From Syntrophaceae bacterium (GTDB lineage: Bacteria > Desulfobacterota > Syntrophia > Syntrophales > Smithellaceae): a DNA stretch of 61,413 bases. This document shows, piece by piece, positions 43,584 through 51,519 of the stretch (positions within the stretch are counted from its first letter, which is position 1; every line of letters starts with the position of its first letter). Position numbers and translations under genes: made by a program. The DNA lies in contig WRPE01000013.1 of assembly GCA_009773315.1 (NCBI GenBank), positions 1 through 61,413 of the forward strand, in the 5' to 3' direction. The notes below the pieces were generated by a model, which had not been told where the DNA came from, ran no database searches, and was given only the letters and a program-made list of their open reading frames with translations.

Positions 43584-44243
43584 TTACTTTTGCGACAATC
43601 GCGCGACGGTATCCATATAACGGGTGCTGAGTGCTTCCACTGGTTCCAAGCACAAACACTTCAAATATGATTTGACAAATCCCTTGAGAAAAACGGCTGC
43701 CGGCAGGCGCGCGACATGATCTTCTTCCATACTGCGCAAATGATCATGTCGTATTTTCGTCTCCTGCGCGATTTGTTCAATAAGCACCCCAAGCTCCGTG
43801 CGGATTTTTTTCAAGTCTGCTCCGCATAATTCATTCTGGGCCAAGATATCGCCAATGAGTTGACTTTGATTGATTTTGTTTTTTAATGTTTCATTATTCG
43901 TTAAAGCAACTTTGGCGACAGGATTGCGACTGATATTAAAAATACTCACCGGTTTTTTAGCGGTGGACGTAGCTTCTTTTCTTACGTCGAGCTCCCCTCT
44001 GCGGATTAATTCTTCATTGTAATCTTTCCTTGCCTGGTCACTGATCAGCGTCCGATATGCTGTCTCGACGAGAGACAGGATATCCTGTCTTTCATCCTCC
44101 GGGAAAAAAGAATAGCTCGCGAGCGAACCGGGCTGATAGACCTGCAGGGCGGCGTTATAAGCATGTCGTATTTCAAACGCCACTGCGTCCGGTTTGATGT
44201 CCAGCACTTCATAATAGTTTAATTGCGTAAAATCTTTGGGCAT
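43584..44243 (-). CDS. Degenerate J-domain with RodZ-type helix-turn-helix
   Basis: A 219-residue protein. The N-terminal part (LNYYEVLDIKPDAVAFEIRHAYNAALQVY) has the helix pattern of a DnaJ J-domain, but the HPD tripeptide that activates DnaK is replaced by a loop around YQPGS. The C-terminal 80 residues (AQNELCGADLKKIRTELGVL, then PAAVFLKGFVKSYLKCLCL) are the RodZ/HTH_25-type domain. There is no transmembrane helix, so it is not a full RodZ. It lies 48 bases after the MinD-like gene, probably in one operon; a link to MinD-like positioning is inference. Confidence 0.75.
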   Translation of the reverse strand: MPKDFTQLNYYEVLDIKPDAVAFEIRHAYNAALQVYQPGSLASYSFFPEDERQDILSLVETAYRTLISDQARKDYNEELIRRGELDVRKEATSTAKKPVSIFNISRNPVAKVALTNNETLKNKINQSQLIGDILAQNELCGADLKKIRTELGVLIEQIAQETKIRHDHLRSMEEDHVARLPAAVFLKGFVKSYLKCLCLEPVEALSTRYMDTVARLSQK

Positions 44244-44291
44244 GCAAAATCTCCGTTGCCGTTGCCTGACGGCCGGGGTTGATGGTTTTCT

Positions 44292-45212
44292 TTACAGATA
44301 GCGGAACATTAATTGCTGGCCGCCAGGCTGAACAATCTGCTTGCCCACCTCATGGAGGTCACACGCGGTTCTGGTACAGGGATAGCGGTCCAGAAAAGAC
44401 ACTCGCTGACAAATCGCATCATGAACATGATCATCATAAGCCACGTTGCCTGCAAACTCGATATGCAGTCCCAGATGTTTCTCGAGCATTCTGCTCATCT
44501 GCATCCCAAGCGCGGCGTTGTCATGTTTGCGCACCTGATTGATAATGAGCTTGAATCGAAACGCACTGAACGCATCTTGCAGTTGCTCGTATTTTTCCGG
44601 ATACACATCCGCAATGACTTTGATCATGCATTCAGGCTTATTGAAGGAACCATCGCCGAATTGGATGACGACCTCGTCCTCCAGCGCTTTGAAATCCGTC
44701 ACATTGAAGCAGTATCGAATCCGGCGGAAGTAAATAGAGCGAATCAGCCGATAAACATTTTCAATGGATGTTGGTTCCGGTGTGGTGATAAAAATGCCGT
44801 GTTGCGAGATCAGGAAAAAATCAAGCGTGTTGAAAGATGTCCCGGCGCCCAAATCCAGCAGGACGCTGTCATAGTCTAATTTCATAATGGCGCGGAGTGT
44901 TTTAATTTTCTGCTCATAGGGCAGGTTGGCGACATCAAAATTGTCGTGAGCGCCGCTGATCAGAAAGAGGTTTTCAAAAGGCGTCTCCACGACCGTGTCT
45001 TCCAGTCGGAAAGTCTTTTTACGGATAAAATCGGAAAACCCTTTTTTCGGATAAGGAACACCAACCAGGGTATGCAGATTGGCCGCCCCCAGATCAAGAT
45101 CGATCACCAGCGTTCTCTTGCCCAGTCGCGCCGACAGCCGTCCTAAGGAACTGGTTAAAAAACTCTTGCCGGAACCGCCCTTCCCTCCTCCAATGGGCCA
45201 GATATATGCCAT
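44292..45212 (-). CDS. MinD/ParA-family ATPase
   Basis: A 306-residue P-loop ATPase with the deviant Walker A GGKGGSGKS, DLDLGAANLHTL, DSVLLDLGAGTS and TTPEPTSIENVYRLI, matching the MinD/FlhG (MinD2) branch. There is no obvious C-terminal membrane-targeting amphipathic helix like that of MinD. Such ATPases position division sites, flagella or other cargo. Its partner here is the J-domain/HTH protein downstream. A good promoter (45240-45268) precedes it. Confidence 0.88.
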   Translation of the reverse strand: MAYIWPIGGGKGGSGKSFLTSSLGRLSARLGKRTLVIDLDLGAANLHTLVGVPYPKKGFSDFIRKKTFRLEDTVVETPFENLFLISGAHDNFDVANLPYEQKIKTLRAIMKLDYDSVLLDLGAGTSFNTLDFFLISQHGIFITTPEPTSIENVYRLIRSIYFRRIRYCFNVTDFKALEDEVVIQFGDGSFNKPECMIKVIADVYPEKYEQLQDAFSAFRFKLIINQVRKHDNAALGMQMSRMLEKHLGLHIEFAGNVAYDDHVHDAICQRVSFLDRYPCTRTACDLHEVGKQIVQPGGQQLMFRYL

Positions 45213-45239
45213 AAGCCATCCGCCGATCTTTTTTGCGCG

Positions 45240-45268
45240 TTTATATCTGATAAATTAATAATATTCAA
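45240..45268 (-). promoter_or_regulatory. Putative promoter of the MinD-like operon
   Basis: On the minus strand TTGAAT (45268-45263) and TATAAA (45245-45240) are 17 bases apart, 28-56 bases before the start codon. The -10 matches at five of six positions. The AT-rich spacer is typical. Confidence 0.5.
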
Positions 45269-45386
45269 GCGATATATTCAACACTGCCGATGATTCCACA
45301 GGTTAATAGTGACTTCAAAAAAGGGATGTGTGACTCGACGGAAATAACTGTCAGAAAAAGAAGAATACAGGGCGGCAATAACTTTC

Positions 45387-46772
45387 TTGACTTATCATTC
45401 TATTGCCTCTAAAAAAACCAATAACTTTTTAAACCGCGCGGATGAAGGCATGATCGATTGCGAACCGAAAATTAAAGTAGCGCTGCTGCAAGATTCCCCC
45501 GAAGCCCGCCTGAAGCTCACAGGTTCTTTTTTTCTACCGGACGGCCGAGCTGTTACAGGCGAGCTTTCCGTCCGCGCCGCAAACGGGCAGCTCGTTCTTA
45601 CTGCTTCCGACGGCGGGCAGATCATCCGTCAAAAAGAAATCTTCCTTACACCCGATGCGCTAACCGCAATTTATTTTACCGTCCTGGATGTAAAAATCGG
45701 CATCAATTTTCACTGGCAGAGAGTCCAGGAGCAATCTTTTCGCGGCGCACTGCTTCTGTCGGGACACAGCGAGACCACCTTCGATCTCATCAATATCATC
45801 TCACTCGAAGAATACCTCGCCTCGGTGATCTCGTCGGAAATGGCGGCAGGAGCTCCCCTGGCTTTTCTCAAAGCACAGGCTATTACAGCGCGCAGCTGGC
45901 TTGTGGCGATGCTCGCGAAAAAGGAATTTGTCCGGACGCTGCCCCGGCAGAAAGAAGATGAAATTCTGACCTGGCAGGATGTCAACGATCATCAAGACTT
46001 CGACGTCTGTGCCGACGACCACTGCCAGCGGTATCAGGGCGTCACCAAAATCATCTCTGAAAATGTCGCCCGGGCCATCGACGCCACGCGCGGGATATTC
46101 CTGACAAGCGGCGGTCAAATTTGCGATGCACGCTATCACAAATGCTGCGGCGGACAGACGGATGTTTTTTCGACGGCCTGGGAGGATGTGTCTTTTCCCT
46201 ATCTTGCCGGCAGAACCGACTATGCGGAAAATCAGCCCCCGGTGACCTCGGAGGAAGAAGCGGCCGCCTGGCTGCGATCAAAACCGGCCGCCTATTGCAA
46301 CACAAACGATCAGGGAATCCTGCGGCGGATATTGCCCGCATTTGATCTGGAAACATTGAATTTCTATCGCTGGCAGGTTGCCTACACCAGAAAGGAGCTG
46401 GAGGAAATTCTTAAGGCAAAATCCGGTATCGACTTCGGCATCCTGCAAAATCTTGAACCTATGGCGCGCGGCCCATCCGGAAGAATCCATCGTCTCAAAA
46501 TAGAAGGCTCGCTCGGCACAGTGGTTGTCGGCAAGGAACTGGAAATCCGCCGCTGGCTCTCGCCCACACACTTACTTTCCAGCGCATTTGTCGTCACCAC
46601 CGAGCGGGATACAGACGGAACGGTTTTACGTTTTATCCTGGACGGCGGTGGCTGGGGGCACGGCGTGGGCCTGTGTCAGATCGGTGCAGCGGTTATGGCG
46701 GTTCAAGGACACGACGCCGAGAATATTTTAGCGCACTACTTCACAGGCGCGATTTTGAGGAAGCTGTATTGA
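45387..46772 (+). CDS. SpoIID/LytB domain protein
   Basis: A 461-residue protein with the SpoIID/LytB domain: ISLEEYLASVISSEMAAGAP, LKAQAITARSW, the cysteine-bearing HKCCGGQTDVFSTAWED, and the C-terminal GGWGHGVGLCQIGA with GHGVGLCQ. SpoIID is a lytic transglycosylase that cleaves glycan strands and leaves 1,6-anhydroMurNAc. The start is the first codon available after an upstream stop (TTG 45387, AGGGCGG upstream); no signal peptide is visible from it, which is odd for an enzyme acting outside. It is followed by an AmpG-like permease and muropeptide kinase genes. Confidence 0.9.
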   Translation: MTYHSIASKKTNNFLNRADEGMIDCEPKIKVALLQDSPEARLKLTGSFFLPDGRAVTGELSVRAANGQLVLTASDGGQIIRQKEIFLTPDALTAIYFTVLDVKIGINFHWQRVQEQSFRGALLLSGHSETTFDLINIISLEEYLASVISSEMAAGAPLAFLKAQAITARSWLVAMLAKKEFVRTLPRQKEDEILTWQDVNDHQDFDVCADDHCQRYQGVTKIISENVARAIDATRGIFLTSGGQICDARYHKCCGGQTDVFSTAWEDVSFPYLAGRTDYAENQPPVTSEEEAAAWLRSKPAAYCNTNDQGILRRILPAFDLETLNFYRWQVAYTRKELEEILKAKSGIDFGILQNLEPMARGPSGRIHRLKIEGSLGTVVVGKELEIRRWLSPTHLLSSAFVVTTERDTDGTVLRFILDGGGWGHGVGLCQIGAAVMAVQGHDAENILAHYFTGAILRKLY

Positions 46773-46829
46773 CGCAGTTCCTCAAAGAAGAACTGGAGAA
46801 AGCGCGTAAAAACGAGTTAAAGGAATTTC

Positions 46830-48122
46830 ATGTCCCCATCAAACGAAAAAACAGCGGAAAGAACCCGTAACCCGTGGCTCTGGGTGCCTTCCATTTATAT
46901 AGCTGAAGGCATTCCCTATATGATCGCCATGACCGTCAGCGTGGTACTTTACAAAAACTTGGGACTCTCCAACACACAAATCGCTCTTTACACCAGCTGG
47001 CTTTATCTTCCTTGGGTGATCAAGCCGATTTGGAGCCCCTTTGTCGATCTTTTCCGCACCAAGCGCTTCTGGATTATCGCCATGCAGCTGACCATCGGCG
47101 GATCGTTCGCCTGTGTGGCTCTGACTTTGCCCACAACAGATTTTGTCAGATACACCCTGGCGATATTCTGGATTATGGCTTTCAGTTCCGCCACGCATGA
47201 CATTGCCGCCGACGGCTTTTACATGCTGGGGCTCGACACGCCCGAACAGGCTGCGTTTGTCGGCGTACGCACGGTTTTTTACCGCGTGGCCACCATCGCC
47301 TCCAAAGGCGGCCTGGTGATTCTGGCAGGCCTTCTACAAAAATACGGCTATCCAGTCGCTTCCGCCTGGTCGATTACGTTTCTGGCCGCCGGGGCGGTTT
47401 TCCTGGCTTTGTGCCTTTATCATTTTTTCGTTCTGCCCTACCCTGAATCGGATCATAGCGCGCCGCTGGATAAAGGAAAAAGTCCGGTTGCCGAGTATTT
47501 TCGCATTTTGACGTTGTTCTTCCGGCGCAAGGATATTGTCACCATCATCTGCTTCTTTTTGTTTTACCGCTTTGCCGAAGCACAGTTGGTGAAAATGGTC
47601 GCTCCCTTTCTACTCGATTCCCCCGCCAAAGGCGGTCTGGGGCTTTCCACCACCGAAGTCGGTTTGATCTACGGCACCATCGGCGTTGTGGCGCTCATGC
47701 TGGGCGGGCTTTTGGGCGGCTATGTCATTTACAAAAACGGCTTGAAATTCTGGCTTTGGCCGATGGTAATCATGATGCACGCGCCGGATGTGATTTTTGT
47801 GTATCTGTCGCACGCACTGCCTCAAAATCTGTGGCTGATCGGCTCTGCCGTGGCGATTGAGCAGTTCGGCTACGGATTTGGTTTTACCGCTTACACGATG
47901 TATATGATTATGGTGTCGCAGGGGGAATACAAAACCGTTTTTTACGCCATCGGCACCGGCATCATGGCCTTGGGCATGATGCTGCCGGCAATGGCCAGTG
48001 GCTGGATTCAGGAGAAGCTGGGGTATATCAATTTCTACTACTGGATATTGCTCACGACGATCCCCGGATTCATTGTTACGGCACTGGTAAAGATTGATCC
48101 GGAGTATGGGAAGAAGATTTAA
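46830..48122 (+). CDS. AmpG-like muropeptide permease (MFS)
   Basis: A 430-residue major-facilitator protein with about twelve hydrophobic segments. The opening NPWLWVPSIYIAEGIPYMIA and TSWLYLPWVIKPIWSPFVD, then HDIAADGFYML, are typical of the AmpG family, which imports anhydro-muropeptides or related products. ATG 46830 follows AAAGGA. It lies 57 bases after SpoIID and 23 before the MurU-like gene. Export or another amphiphile cannot be excluded, but the neighbours favour peptidoglycan recycling. Confidence 0.87.
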   Translation: MSPSNEKTAERTRNPWLWVPSIYIAEGIPYMIAMTVSVVLYKNLGLSNTQIALYTSWLYLPWVIKPIWSPFVDLFRTKRFWIIAMQLTIGGSFACVALTLPTTDFVRYTLAIFWIMAFSSATHDIAADGFYMLGLDTPEQAAFVGVRTVFYRVATIASKGGLVILAGLLQKYGYPVASAWSITFLAAGAVFLALCLYHFFVLPYPESDHSAPLDKGKSPVAEYFRILTLFFRRKDIVTIICFFLFYRFAEAQLVKMVAPFLLDSPAKGGLGLSTTEVGLIYGTIGVVALMLGGLLGGYVIYKNGLKFWLWPMVIMMHAPDVIFVYLSHALPQNLWLIGSAVAIEQFGYGFGFTAYTMYMIMVSQGEYKTVFYAIGTGIMALGMMLPAMASGWIQEKLGYINFYYWILLTTIPGFIVTALVKIDPEYGKKI

Positions 48123-48145
48123 GGTTTTAAGGAGAATACATTAAC

Positions 48146-48859
48146 GTGCCATCCAAAATAATCAAAACAGCCTTCCTATTAGGGGCAGGGTTAGGGACAA
48201 GGCTTCGGCCGATTACGGAAAATATGCCCAAGCCGCTTTTGCCTATCGGTGGTCGCCCGATGATCACTTATGCGATGGAACATCTGCGGGCCATTGGCGT
48301 GCAAAGGTTTATTGTTAATACGCATCACTGTGCCGAGAAATATTCCGAAGCATTTCCTGACGGCAACTGGCATGGCCTTCCAATCATTTTCCGGCATGAA
48401 ACGATGCTTTTGGACACCGCAGGCGGCATCAAAAATATCGAAGACCTGATTGAAAAAGACGAACGTCTGATTGTTTACAACGGCGATATTATCACCAATT
48501 TGCCTCTGGAGCCGATTATCGACAGGCATTTTGGAGGTAAAGCACAGGTAACACTGGCTCTGCGCAGCCGCGGACCACTCACGAACGTCAATATTGACAG
48601 CACGGGCTTTATCTGCGATATGAGAAATACTCTGCATAACCCCGGCGTTCAAAGCTGTCTTTATGCAGGTATTTACATTATGGAAATATCGTTTTTACAG
48701 CGGCTCACGGCGGGTAAAATCGAATCGATTGTTTTGCCGCTGATCGAAAGTATCAGGGAAAATCCCCGCTCCATCGGAGGGATTGTGATTGACGAAGGTT
48801 TCTGGTACGATCTCGGGACGATTGAAGAATACAATAAATTGCGCGAGCAATACTTATGA
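48146..48859 (+). CDS. Nucleotidyltransferase, MurU-like
   Basis: A 237-residue sugar-1-phosphate nucleotidyltransferase: AFLLGAGLGTRLRPITENMPKPLLPIGG, then DTAGGIKN and YNGDIITN (Asp for metal). MurU makes UDP-MurNAc from MurNAc-1-phosphate; its short size and its position just before an AmgK-like kinase and after AmpG fit this. Other NDP-sugar roles are possible on motif alone. The start is GTG 48146. Its stop overlaps the AmgK-like start by four bases (ATGA). Confidence 0.85.
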   Translation: MPSKIIKTAFLLGAGLGTRLRPITENMPKPLLPIGGRPMITYAMEHLRAIGVQRFIVNTHHCAEKYSEAFPDGNWHGLPIIFRHETMLLDTAGGIKNIEDLIEKDERLIVYNGDIITNLPLEPIIDRHFGGKAQVTLALRSRGPLTNVNIDSTGFICDMRNTLHNPGVQSCLYAGIYIMEISFLQRLTAGKIESIVLPLIESIRENPRSIGGIVIDEGFWYDLGTIEEYNKLREQYL

Positions 48860-49848
48860 ACAAAGAAATACGAAAATTCTTAAATGATCATCTGGGTGTG
48901 GTGGACTTTCAATATGATCCTATTAAAAAGGGCGGCTCCGACCGCAATTTTTATCGGGTACACCTGCCTCATGGTCCCGCTTTCATTTTCATGCAATACG
49001 GAACCGATGTCGAGGAAAACGCCTACTGGGCGGAAATCAACCGCTTTATGACCGAAATCGGCATACCGGTACCGGTCATCATTGCCTATGATTACCGGCA
49101 GCGTTTTTTATTGCTCGAAGACCTGGGTGACATTGATTTGTATTCGCTCCGCACCCTTCCCTGGTACAAAAGGCGTCACTATTATTTAAGGGCGCTTTCG
49201 GAAATACACAGGCTGCATCGCATTCCACCGGCCGACTTGCCGGCTCATTTGAAACTGACTAAAGGATATGACCGATCTCTCTACGTGTGGGAGCACAACT
49301 ACTTTAAGGAAAATTTTGTTGAGACGGTCTGCAGGTTGGAGTTGTCCGATTCCTTGATGCGCGACTGGACAGAAGAATCAGACGGGCTGATCGGCCGTCT
49401 GCAAAAAAATCAAACATGCCTGATCCACCGGGATTTTCAGTCCCAGAATATTATGATTAAAAACGACCGGCCTGTTTTCATTGATTTTCAGGGGATGAGG
49501 CTGGGCAACCTGTTTTATGATCTGGGGTCGCTGATCTGCGATCCCTATGTGACGTTCAGCAACGATGAAAGAAACGAACTGATTTCCTTTTATTACCGGA
49601 TTATGCAGCCGAATTACACCTTGGATCAATTCACCGATTATTTCTGGGACGGTGCCGCCCAACGCCTGATGCAGGCCCTGGGCGCCTACGGTTTTCTGGG
49701 AATCAAAAAAAACAAGCCGGATTTTCTCGACCACATACCCACCGGCATTAAAAATTTAGTAACAGCCACCTCCAACGCCGGAACCCTGCCGGTTCTAAAC
49801 GAACTGGCCCGGAATTGCATGAACAAACTTTCATCAAAGCCAGGATGA
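48856..49848 (+). CDS. Phosphotransferase, AmgK-like
   Basis: A 330-residue aminoglycoside-phosphotransferase-fold kinase with the Brenner motif LIHRDFQSQNIMI and the metal Asp in VFIDFQGMR. AmgK phosphorylates MurNAc or anhydroMurNAc at the anomeric position, giving the substrate of MurU. Translational overlap with the MurU-like gene and the AmpG neighbour support that role. Without them it would be called only a phosphotransferase. It ends the rightward four-gene group. Confidence 0.85.
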   Translation: MNKEIRKFLNDHLGVVDFQYDPIKKGGSDRNFYRVHLPHGPAFIFMQYGTDVEENAYWAEINRFMTEIGIPVPVIIAYDYRQRFLLLEDLGDIDLYSLRTLPWYKRRHYYLRALSEIHRLHRIPPADLPAHLKLTKGYDRSLYVWEHNYFKENFVETVCRLELSDSLMRDWTEESDGLIGRLQKNQTCLIHRDFQSQNIMIKNDRPVFIDFQGMRLGNLFYDLGSLICDPYVTFSNDERNELISFYYRIMQPNYTLDQFTDYFWDGAAQRLMQALGAYGFLGIKKNKPDFLDHIPTGIKNLVTATSNAGTLPVLNELARNCMNKLSSKPG

Positions 49849-50097
49849 TCCTCTGTTTGGCAGTGAGACACAAATATATTCATCACCTCATTCTGTCTTG
49901 CCAGATAGGTCCGGAAAATTGAGGATTGGTTGAGGAAAACCGTGCAGGACCGGATGGCCAAACGGCCCGATTGGACGGCATAATGAGAAAATAGCGCTGT
50001 CCATCATTAGAAACATATTCCCAAATAGGCGGACAAAAAGAACTTGTTCTAAAGATCAACATTTCACAGCATCACGCCGGAAGAGGATATAAGACTT

Positions 50098-51384
50098 ATG
50101 GAAGCTTTGAAACCGGGGCCCCTTTCCCACATAACCGTTTTGGATTTCACCTGGGTGCTGGCGGGACCTCACGCCACGAAGACCTTGACCGACATGGGCG
50201 CCAAGGTCTTTAAAATTGAACATTACAAAAACGGCACCAATGAACGTCATCAGGCCCTGCAGGTGGAAAAGAACGGCATTACCCAGTGTTCCTATCATCT
50301 TCACCTCAACCGGGGAAAGAAGAGCCTTTGCGTCAATCTCAAGCATCCCAGGGGAATAGCGCTGATCCATGGTTTGATTCAGAAAAGCGATATCATCGTC
50401 GAGAACTTCGCCCCCGGCGTCATGGAAAGACTGAAGCTGGATTATGAATCCGTCAAGAAGATCAAGCCCGATATCATCTACTGCTCCATTTCCGCCTGGG
50501 GGCACTGGGGTCCCAATACGCACAAGCCCGGTTATGACGCCATTGCCCAGGCGGCAAGCGGCTGGGTGGGTCTGACGTCAACCCATGTGGGGGCTCCCGT
50601 GGCCATCGGCGACACCACCGCTTCCATGCATGCCTGTACGGCCATGCTCGCGGCGCTGGTGCATCGCATGCTCACGGGACAGGGTCAGAATATCGATATT
50701 TCCCTTGTAGACTGCCTCTTCTCCGTCCACGAAACTTCCTTCCCTGCCTATTGGATCAGTGAGGCCGTGGGCAAGCCCTTTATCATGCCCCGGACCTCGA
50801 AACAAAGCCCCACTTCTTCGCCCTATGGCGTTTACACGGGAAAGAACGGATCGATCTCCATTGCCCTTCTCTCGGATAACCGCTGGCCCGAATTGGTTGA
50901 TCTCATGGGACCGGGATATGAATGGCTGAAAACGGATCCCCGGACCATAGATCTGGCCGCCCGGTGCAAGAGCGATAACGTTCGCCTTGTTCATGATGCC
51001 CTTGATGCCTGGGTCTTGTCTCAGGATTCGGTGGAAGAGGCCGAGCGGAAACTGGAGGCAACAGGCATCCCCTGCTGCAGGGTAAAAAGTATCGAAGAAC
51101 TGGCCACGACCGATCCTCATATCGGGGCGCGGGAGATGCGCATGTCCATGGATCAGCCCTTTTTGGGTCCCGTCAAGATGTACGGCAGCCCCCTGAAATT
51201 TTCGGAAACACCCGCCGGCATCAGAGGCTATGCTCCTTTTCTGGGCGAGCACAACCGGGAAGTCCTCATAACGGAATTGAGATATACGGAAGAAGAGATC
51301 GAGACCCTCTATCAAGAAGATGTCCTTTATCAGACACCGGAAGTGGAAAAGCTCCCCGAAGAACTGAAGAAGATGGGAAAATAG
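50098..51384 (+). CDS. CaiB/BaiF family III CoA-transferase
   Basis: A 428-residue family III CoA-transferase. It has DFTWVLAGPHATKTLTDMGA at the start, VENFAPGVMERL and the catalytic Asp in PGYDAIAQAASG (Asp147). Enzymes of this family pass CoA from one carboxylate to another, e.g. succinyl-CoA to an aryl- or carnitine-type acid. The substrate is open. It stands alone between the AmgK-like gene and leuS, and may serve acid activation for the acyl-CoA cluster earlier in the window. Confidence 0.92.
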   Translation: MEALKPGPLSHITVLDFTWVLAGPHATKTLTDMGAKVFKIEHYKNGTNERHQALQVEKNGITQCSYHLHLNRGKKSLCVNLKHPRGIALIHGLIQKSDIIVENFAPGVMERLKLDYESVKKIKPDIIYCSISAWGHWGPNTHKPGYDAIAQAASGWVGLTSTHVGAPVAIGDTTASMHACTAMLAALVHRMLTGQGQNIDISLVDCLFSVHETSFPAYWISEAVGKPFIMPRTSKQSPTSSPYGVYTGKNGSISIALLSDNRWPELVDLMGPGYEWLKTDPRTIDLAARCKSDNVRLVHDALDAWVLSQDSVEEAERKLEATGIPCCRVKSIEELATTDPHIGAREMRMSMDQPFLGPVKMYGSPLKFSETPAGIRGYAPFLGEHNREVLITELRYTEEEIETLYQEDVLYQTPEVEKLPEELKKMGK

Positions 51385-51519
51385 ATGGCCGTTAACCCAC
51401 GGGAAGCTATCGTCATCCCTTGCCTATCGCCCATAACCCATGGGCCTGTATAAACCCATTGCAAGCACCCTGCCGATATGTTAAGCAAATCGCCGATTAA
51501 TATCTTTAGGGAGCGCATG

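Noticed and set aside
46673-46870. A 65-codon frame between SpoIID and the AmpG-like gene
   Set aside because: It overlaps the SpoIID end and the AmpG-like start in another frame and has no ribosome binding site of its own.
50578-51315. A 245-codon minus-strand open frame
   Set aside because: It is antisense to the CoA-transferase with intact family motifs on the plus strand.
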